Shown one piece after another: positions 53,619-59,056 of a stretch of DNA of 59,056 nt. Origin of the DNA: a virus; the IMG/VR virus record IMGVR_UViG_3300024255_002709, positions 1 through 59,056 of that record, one strand, 5' to 3'. How positions within the stretch are numbered: position 1 is the first letter of the stretch; each line of letters starts with the position of its first letter. The notes under the pieces are model-generated. The model did not search any database and was not told the DNA's origin. It saw only the letters and a list, made by a program, of their open reading frames with translations. Made by a program: the position numbers and the translations under genes.

Positions 53619-55630
53619 TATACTACTCTCCCTTTTAAATCTTTATTTGGAAACTTAACCTCAAATACAGAAGGGTCTACTGATGGATACACCATTTTAC
53701 CCTTTGTTGCTGCTTGTATATCATATGAATGTTCTGAGTATTTTCCTAAACATTTATTTACTATCTCACACTTTGGTACGGATTGAACTCCCTCAATACT
53801 TGCTAGTAAAATTTCTATTGCAGATATATTAATTGGCATATTAAACGTCCAATTATCTATATTAAAATATTGCGTTAATTCTGATATACATTTTGCAAGT
53901 ACTTCTCTTTTATTATATCCACCATAAACTCTTATTTCAAAATCAAGTCCTATGTTTATAACATACCCATCAATAATATTAATTCCATCTGTTAACATTC
54001 TATATTCTCCAATATATGTTTTCAGATTTTCTTTAACTGCTCTATTCAATATAGATAAATTTTTATCTGAGTTATATCCAAGAATATATAAGTTAATTGC
54101 AAATGGATTATTTTTTTCACCAGGACTACCCTTTTTACTTTTTAATAATCTTTTAACTTCTTCTCGTGTTTCTGCATCTGATAGGTTTTGGTCTTTAACC
54201 ATGTTAACCACACCCATTAGTTCTTCAATTGAATCAGTATCTTTTAATAATGAACCAGGTGAGTTATTATCCAATTGACCATCTGGTGAACAATATGCCT
54301 TTGCGATTCCACCATATTTAGGAGGCAATGCCAATGCTCTAACTTGATAATCTTTTCTTGTTACTGCTCTACCTTGTGAACCAAAGTTAGCTAATGCGTT
54401 TTCTCTAATCTCATCAATAGTTTCTTCACCCCTACCACCAGTTGCTGGAGTTTCATTATCAACTGCTACCGAAGCTTTCATTTTATTATATAAAGTAGAT
54501 TCGTTTTGTGAAAATGTTTTTACATCATCATCGAATTCAATTCTTTTTATTGATGTTAGTTCTCCCTTAGAAACATTAGAAGATACACCACCACCCACTA
54601 GATAAGAAATTGTAAGAGTTGTATTTGAAGGTGCTTGTCCATAAGATGATGTTCTTAAGAAATTAGCAGGGTCAAACGTAGAACTCATTTTATCTATGGA
54701 TGAATTTAATCCCAATCCAACATTTTTTGTACTTGGTATTAATACTTCATCATTTGTTGAATTACCACCACCAAATACTAGTGTAGTTGTATTATCTTGA
54801 TTAATCTTAGTTACATATCTTTTTGAAGTTTTCAATACTTTTAATATATTTGATACAGAATCTTTAAATTGAGCTAAATCTTTATCAGTTTGCTCTGAAA
54901 CTGGATAATCAACATATACCATTTCTTGTGCTAAGTATGGAACTTGATACCACTTACCACCATTTGCATCTCGTACATCAAATACATCAATTACATTTTT
55001 ATCTGCAAGATTTATTTTAGAAAATTGTTGAGGTGAACTAAATGTTTTAGTTACGGTTTTTAATGTAGCTGAAATTGCTTTTACATATTTTTTAATAAGG
55101 TATTGTGTTGCTTCTCCAGCTGAATCAGTATAAACCGTAATTTCTCTATCAGTTGCATCATTAAAATCAACAAGTTCGGTTGTTCTAAACTGAACATTTG
55201 TTTTAGCTGCTTCTACAACCATACCTTCTCGTATTCTTAAGTAATAATCAGAATCTGGTCTGTTATCTTCTCCACTACCAATAGAAGGTGCTAATTGATA
55301 CACCGCAATTGTTACGATTGCAGGTGAAGTAACTTTTGGTTTATATCCCAAGTAGTTTGAAAGAGCAATTACATTTTGCTTATCTTCTGCATATAACATT
55401 AATGATTCTTTCAATGAATCATCTGTATAGTATGACAATATATCTCCAAGATAAGATGCCATTTCTATAAACATCATACCAGGAGAAGCTTCGTTAAAAT
55501 CAGAATATGTTTTAGGAAAATAAGTTTTAGAGTATTCAATTAAGTTACTTCTAAAAGACGCAAAATCTTTACTTAGATATTTTATATCTCTTCCATTGTT
55601 ACTTTTAAAATTAGCTGAGTTTAATGCCAT
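53618..55630 (-). CDS. Baseplate wedge protein, gp6/J-like
   Basis: 670 aa. The N-terminus DFASFRSNLIEYSKTYFPKT, SPGMMFIEMASYLGDILSYY and ALSNYLGYKPKVTSPA follow T4 gp6 and the Baseplate_J family, the wedge subunit that forms the inner baseplate ring. Typical internal features (TIDEIRENALANFGSQGRAV then YQVRALAL) match J-like proteins near residues 400-430. gp25-like protein is encoded next to it, the usual partner. It overlaps the downstream gene by 1 base and is 4 bases from gp25. Confidence 0.9.
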   Translation of the reverse strand: MALNSANFKSNNGRDIKYLSKDFASFRSNLIEYSKTYFPKTYSDFNEASPGMMFIEMASYLGDILSYYTDDSLKESLMLYAEDKQNVIALSNYLGYKPKVTSPAIVTIAVYQLAPSIGSGEDNRPDSDYYLRIREGMVVEAAKTNVQFRTTELVDFNDATDREITVYTDSAGEATQYLIKKYVKAISATLKTVTKTFSSPQQFSKINLADKNVIDVFDVRDANGGKWYQVPYLAQEMVYVDYPVSEQTDKDLAQFKDSVSNILKVLKTSKRYVTKINQDNTTTLVFGGGNSTNDEVLIPSTKNVGLGLNSSIDKMSSTFDPANFLRTSSYGQAPSNTTLTISYLVGGGVSSNVSKGELTSIKRIEFDDDVKTFSQNESTLYNKMKASVAVDNETPATGGRGEETIDEIRENALANFGSQGRAVTRKDYQVRALALPPKYGGIAKAYCSPDGQLDNNSPGSLLKDTDSIEELMGVVNMVKDQNLSDAETREEVKRLLKSKKGSPGEKNNPFAINLYILGYNSDKNLSILNRAVKENLKTYIGEYRMLTDGINIIDGYVINIGLDFEIRVYGGYNKREVLAKCISELTQYFNIDNWTFNMPINISAIEILLASIEGVQSVPKCEIVNKCLGKYSEHSYDIQAATKGKMVYPSVDPSVFEVKFPNKDLKGRVV

Positions 55631-55634
55631 AATA

Positions 55635-56069
55635 TTATTCCTGTACTACCAATGTTATTTCTTGTAAATCAATATCGTTTCCAACTGTAAATTGTAAATT
55701 TAAATTTACTTGATTTTTATCTTTTAATTCACTTGCCATATCTACATCAATTGCTTCTATTCTAATGTAAGGTAACCAATACTCTACACTTTTTAAAATA
55801 GTTTGTTGGATGTTTTTTTTAAATTCAGTATCATCCATTTGTTCGAATAATAATGACCTTAGTCCTGAACCAAAGTCTGGCTGCATTATTCTTTCACCCT
55901 TTGCAGTTAATAACAAATTTTTAAGATTAGCTTTTGCTTGCTCAAGTGATGTAAATGCTTGTGCAAAAAATCCTGTATTACCACCTTGTATTGGTAGTGT
56001 AATTCCATATGCATAAGAATCAAATTCTTCGGAATCTTTAAGTGTTTTTTTACCAAGTATAAATGCCAT
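55635..56069 (-). CDS. Baseplate wedge protein, gp25-like
   Basis: 144 aa, standard gp25/GpW-lysozyme-like length. LLLTAKGERIMQPDFGSGLR followed by LLFEQMD is the diagnostic segment, and EYWLPYIRIEAIDVD the second. gp25 sits at the sheath-baseplate junction and initiates sheath assembly. Adjacent to the gp6-like gene in the conserved order. Confidence 0.93.
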   Translation of the reverse strand: MAFILGKKTLKDSEEFDSYAYGITLPIQGGNTGFFAQAFTSLEQAKANLKNLLLTAKGERIMQPDFGSGLRSLLFEQMDDTEFKKNIQQTILKSVEYWLPYIRIEAIDVDMASELKDKNQVNLNLQFTVGNDIDLQEITLVVQE

Positions 56070-56086
56070 TACTCACTCCCCTTATC

Positions 56087-56674
56087 TTATTTTTTAAATT
56101 TCCTAACCAATGCAGAATTATCTCTGTTTAGTATTTTATCAAGACCGGCTAAACCTGTCTTAACTCCAAGACCAGTTTTACTTGGTCCTCGTGATACATC
56201 TCCATACCCCATTTTTTGTGCCATCTGTGTTCTCATTCCCTCAACTCCAGCTCCTGCTCCTTGAGATGTAAATGATACGGTTTTATCCATACTCTCTTGA
56301 ATTGGTTCTTGTTGTGGTAGAGTATCTAATACTGATTTGCCTCCACCGGGTGTTCCTCCACTTGCTCTTTGTGCTTTTGTAAAGGGAGTTGTCATATTTA
56401 AAACCTCGTTTATAGATTTGTTTTTAGAATATGTTTTCTTTGGTGTTGCTCGTTCTTGTTCTAACGCAAGTTCTACTTGTTGGAAAGGGTCTATCTCTTC
56501 ACTAACGACTTGCGTTGAGGGAACGGCTACACCCCCCTTCACCTCTGCTAATCTTCTACTTACTTCCTCTTCCAATATCTTTGGAAAAGTTTTCGATAAA
56601 AAACGTTCTTGTTGTTTGGCAGTTTCTACCTCAACAAGAGTTCTTATTACTTTTATTAATTGTTTGTTGTTCAT
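56087..56674 (-). CDS. Hypothetical protein of the baseplate operon (195 aa)
   Basis: 195 aa. The N-terminal ~45 residues are a charged helix (KQQERFLSKTFPKILEEEVS). The rest is Gly/Ser/Gln/Lys-rich and probably disordered, with a basic C-terminus (NRDNSALVRKFKK). It could be an assembly chaperone or minor virion protein. It is the first gene after a TATATTTATA element and precedes gp25. Family not recognised. Confidence 0.6.
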   Translation of the reverse strand: MNNKQLIKVIRTLVEVETAKQQERFLSKTFPKILEEEVSRRLAEVKGGVAVPSTQVVSEEIDPFQQVELALEQERATPKKTYSKNKSINEVLNMTTPFTKAQRASGGTPGGGKSVLDTLPQQEPIQESMDKTVSFTSQGAGAGVEGMRTQMAQKMGYGDVSRGPSKTGLGVKTGLAGLDKILNRDNSALVRKFKK

Positions 56675-56694
56675 TTTGATTCTGTTTATCTTAA

Positions 56695-56704
56695 TATAAA
56701 TATA
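56695..56704 (-). promoter_or_regulatory. Late-type promoter element TATATTTATA
   Basis: Exact TATATTTATA in gene orientation, 20 bases before the ATG at 56674. Confidence 0.65.
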
Positions 56705-56725
56705 TTACTATTAATTTTATGGTTA

Positions 56726-57289
56726 TTAACCTGGTACTAAGTATGCTGGATGTATCAAAACACCAGGTGCTACGGGTGGTGGTGCACCAGGATAAATGGA
56801 TATTGTTGAATACATAAATACGGTTGTTGTTAGATGGGTTTGCATACCAGCTGCAAGTAGTGATAAAAAAGTACTTGTTTCATTGGTATTTGATAAAGGA
56901 CCGATTGGAGACCAAGCACCTGGATTCATACACACCGCTGCAGTTGTTGTTATGTTTTGAATTGCTCCAGTTGCTGGTATTATAGGAGGAATTCCAACTG
57001 TAAGTGTAGCACCTGTCCAAAACGCAACTACTCCCTTACCAATATCATCTGCAAATGTATGCAATCCATCACTTTTTGATAAAGCAGTTGCACACGCTAT
57101 AACTACCAACGCTTCCATTCCTGCAGTATTTCCCGCAGATAATGGAATCATGTTTGTATCTTGAAACCCTCTCAAAATACACATATTATATTCTTGAGTA
57201 ATCTTTTTAGCAAAATCAGTAAATGCACCTATACCACCTTGGTTGGTCATATAGTTTTCCATATTTGCTTTAAATGTATTGAATGACAT
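56726..57289 (-). CDS. Hypothetical protein, Ala/Gly/Pro-rich (187 aa)
   Basis: 187 aa, unusually hydrophobic for this region: MEALVVIACATALSKSDG and VAFWTGATLTVGIPPIIPAT are apolar stretches, and the C-terminus is Pro-rich (ISIYPGAPPPVAPGVLIHPA). The apolar segments could be membrane-spanning or buried helices of a virion protein. It lies between the hub/spike gene and the next promoter. The family is not recognised; a baseplate-hub role is only positional. Confidence 0.6.
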   Translation of the reverse strand: MSFNTFKANMENYMTNQGGIGAFTDFAKKITQEYNMCILRGFQDTNMIPLSAGNTAGMEALVVIACATALSKSDGLHTFADDIGKGVVAFWTGATLTVGIPPIIPATGAIQNITTTAAVCMNPGAWSPIGPLSNTNETSTFLSLLAAGMQTHLTTTVFMYSTISIYPGAPPPVAPGVLIHPAYLVPG

Positions 57290-57293
57290 ATTA

Positions 57294-58526
57294 TTACTCC
57301 GTATAATTTAAAGTAGATAAAAATGTATTCAATTTTGATTTAATCTGATTAAAGGTAGGTTTGTTAGTTGGACCAGGTGCAGTTGGACCACATGGAGTTT
57401 GAAATACTTGTACATTTATGGCATCAATTAACTCTTCCATTAATCCAAGTAGAGTTTCACCTCTTACCAAAGGTTCTGTTGTTTCTTCGGTATTTAAATA
57501 TATTTCACCACTACCACCTAAAAAATACATATTATTATCATTAGTAGTTGTTCTATATTCTCCATTTAAATCTATTTCAGCACCATCTAATCCATTATCG
57601 ATTGTAAGCTTACCATCAGAAATAAATGAATAATCTCCTTTAGAAAAGAATATCATTTCTGAATCTTTAGAAGATAGTATTATTCTACCACTATTAATTA
57701 AAATTTGGTCTGTTGCCTTTAGTTCTTCAGGTGGGGTATGATATATAGGTTCAGTTTCAAATGGAACATCAGCAGTACCAGGAGTAAATGCTAACTCATA
57801 ATCTCCACTAGTTATAGCGATAGTAGAACCATCTTCTACAACATCCTCTTCTGTTATTTCAAACTCTTTTAAATCTTCAATAGATTTATCATTTTGCCTA
57901 TTTCTTATTAGTATAGTTGGAGCAAAAACATTTTCTTCATTGTTATATCCACTAAAACGAATTGATTGTCCAAATCTCGATTGTATTACCTTATCACCTT
58001 CATAATATACAAGTGGATTGATTTGTGTTGGTTCAAAATATTCTCCAAGTTTATTACTTCTATCACCATCACCTCCTGAGTTTGGAGTTCCTGTTTGAGA
58101 TGTTTCTGAATATCCGGATGAATTTGAATCTGAGTTTTCTACTGGCAATCCTTGTAGTTGTGCATCCTCAACTGCATTACCTGCATTGATATCTATATTA
58201 TGAATTCTTTTGTAATGTGAATTACCACCCACTTTAATTAATTCAACTACCTCACCAAGTAATGGAAGTCCTTCATCAATATTAAATGGTGGGTAATCAT
58301 TTAAATCATCGAAATCATATGAAGTATCTCCCTTTTCAACAATTTTAGCAAATCCAAGTACTGAATCTAAATCCGATACATCTGAAGTTATATCATCTGG
58401 TATTGTTATTGATTCAAACTCTGTATCATTAATATGAACATATACTACGGTACCTGTAACTAACTTTTGTTTATTATTTTGATTGTTAGTTAAAAAACTA
58501 GAATTAGATTTTTGTATTCTTTGCAT
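57294..58526 (-). CDS. Baseplate hub/central spike protein, gp5-like without lysozyme domain
   Basis: 410 aa. Residues ~20-110 look like an OB-fold (VTGTVVYVHINDTEF, GLPLLGEVVELIKVGGN). ~165-215 contains YYEGDKVIQSRFGQSIRFSG, a segment found in phage hub/spike proteins. ~230-340 has repeating beta-strand units (INSGRIILSSKDSEMIFFSK) suited to a spike beta-helix. GETLLGLMEELIDAINVQVF near 355 is a usual terminal helix. No lysozyme domain like that of T4 gp5 is visible. It starts the tail-tip unit after the 136-aa gene. Confidence 0.75.
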   Translation of the reverse strand: MQRIQKSNSSFLTNNQNNKQKLVTGTVVYVHINDTEFESITIPDDITSDVSDLDSVLGFAKIVEKGDTSYDFDDLNDYPPFNIDEGLPLLGEVVELIKVGGNSHYKRIHNIDINAGNAVEDAQLQGLPVENSDSNSSGYSETSQTGTPNSGGDGDRSNKLGEYFEPTQINPLVYYEGDKVIQSRFGQSIRFSGYNNEENVFAPTILIRNRQNDKSIEDLKEFEITEEDVVEDGSTIAITSGDYELAFTPGTADVPFETEPIYHTPPEELKATDQILINSGRIILSSKDSEMIFFSKGDYSFISDGKLTIDNGLDGAEIDLNGEYRTTTNDNNMYFLGGSGEIYLNTEETTEPLVRGETLLGLMEELIDAINVQVFQTPCGPTAPGPTNKPTFNQIKSKLNTFLSTLNYTE

Positions 58527-58936
58527 TACTTTCCAACCTTTTGTTTAAGTTCTTCTATTTCGTTAGTAAGTTCATCAACCTTAACATCTTGTTCATCTGC
58601 TACTTGTAAAATAGTTTCATCTAATTGTCTTAGTAGTTGTTCTTTTTCAATATCAGAAAGAAAACCAGTATCTCCTTCCGATTTTTGTGCTGCACCTATA
58701 ATTCTTTGTGCAATTGCACTCATCTTAATTAATGATTCATCGTTTCTGATTGATGAATCAATTAAGTCTTTTAGGATTGGTCCTATTACTGCCATATCCC
58801 CAGCATGTCTGATTACATTTCTCATTTCTGAAATCAGTTCTGATATTCTTTGTTTCTTGTTTTGTTGATTATCATAGATATCTTTAAACAATCCACTAAG
58901 GTTTTTTCCAGGAAATAATTCAAATTCTATACTCAT
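58526..58936 (-). CDS. Helical hypothetical protein (136 aa)
   Basis: 136 aa, almost wholly helical, with an N-terminal aromatic strand (IEFELFPGK) and a C-terminal coiled coil (DVKVDELTNEIEELKQKVGK). First gene of a unit: late-type promoter 21 bases upstream and a terminator of the previous unit before that. It overlaps the hub/spike gene by 1 base. A small baseplate assembly factor is possible; no family recognised. Confidence 0.62.
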   Translation of the reverse strand: MSIEFELFPGKNLSGLFKDIYDNQQNKKQRISELISEMRNVIRHAGDMAVIGPILKDLIDSSIRNDESLIKMSAIAQRIIGAAQKSEGDTGFLSDIEKEQLLRQLDETILQVADEQDVKVDELTNEIEELKQKVGK

Positions 58937-58957
58937 GATTATACCATATTAGTTGTA

Positions 58958-58967
58958 TATAAATATA
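58958..58967 (-). promoter_or_regulatory. Late-type promoter element TATATTTATA
   Basis: Exact TATATTTATA in gene orientation, 21 bases before the ATG at 58936 and a few bases after the terminator T-run. Confidence 0.65.
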
Positions 58968-58974
58968 GTAAACG

Positions 58975-58999
58975 AAAAAACCCCACTTTTAGTGTGAGG
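58975..58999 (-). terminator. Rho-independent terminator of the preceding unit
   Basis: In the minus direction CCTCAC pairs with GTGGGG (one U-G wobble) around a seven-base loop, followed by TTTTTT. The wobble pairs only in the minus-strand RNA, which fixes the orientation. It ends the transcript of a gene lying beyond the right edge of the window. Confidence 0.78.
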
Positions 59000-59056
59000 T
59001 TTAATCTTAAACGCGTTGTTAGAATTACTTCTAATCCTTACTTCTTAATAATGTGG

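Noticed and set aside
1-59056. tRNA genes, CRISPR arrays, insertion sequences, integrase or attachment sites
   Set aside because: No gap is long enough for tRNAs beyond short promoter regions, and no repeats, transposase or integrase motifs were seen.
59000-59056. End of a further minus-strand gene at the right edge
   Set aside because: All three frames reach a stop within a few codons and too little sequence remains to choose one.

Overview
The window is AT-rich, densely packed DNA with almost every gene on the minus strand. Neighbouring genes often overlap by 1-8 bases. It reads as part of the genome of a T4-like contractile-tailed phage. Support comes from a baseplate block (gp25-like wedge, gp6/J-like wedge, gp5-like hub/spike), several large virion proteins, a DnaG-type primase and an Mre11-Rad50 (gp47/gp46) recombination nuclease. 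A Bacteroidota host is inferred. Two promoters match the TTG-N20-TAnnTTTG architecture of that phylum, and two virion proteins carry GCTD...NYN...DGSCxY cysteine repeats of the kind common in Bacteroidota extracellular proteins. No tRNA, CRISPR array, integrase or insertion sequence was seen.

Layout in the direction of transcription (high to low coordinates): 58.9-49.0 kb is the baseplate/tail module. 48.9-41.3 kb holds more virion proteins, closed by a hairpin terminator. 41.3-38.3 kb holds a GT25-type glycosyltransferase, a structural protein, a sulfotransferase and a GIY-YIG protein. 38.2-33.9 kb is a small replication/recombination unit (55-aa protein, primase, fused SbcD-SbcC). One plus-strand gene, a 57-aa ribbon-helix-helix-like protein, sits at 33.7-33.9 kb. 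33.6-26.2 kb is a single 2491-aa fibre-like protein with tandem Ig-like repeats and an embedded Hint (intein-like) domain. 26.2-0.4 kb is an unbroken surface-glycan cluster of about 27 genes, and a nucleotidyltransferase runs off the left edge.

The glycan cluster combines sugar-nucleotide enzymes (GMD-like dehydratase, Fcl-like and other SDRs, RmlC-like epimerase, HldE-like kinase, nucleotidyltransferases, short DegT protein, a split TPP-dependent E1 pair), many transferases, two twitch-type radical SAM proteins, a 2OG-Fe(II) oxygenase, an SGNH hydrolase and a methyltransferase. The transferases include three beta4-galactosyltransferase (GT7) domains fused to LamG-like domains, four paralogues of a TEK-motif family, and GT4-like, GT2/GT92-like and DUF5672 proteins. 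The products could decorate the long fibre encoded just upstream or remodel the host surface; the sequence alone does not decide.

Regulation is partly legible. Ten copies of TATATTTATA (gene orientation) stand 18-31 bases before first genes of late-type units, except one tandem extra copy. This is the exact reverse complement of a T4 late-promoter core, yet it is always placed as a promoter of the minus-strand genes. Two other promoters, before the 55-aa gene and the primase, share a long bipartite sequence with a TTG box.
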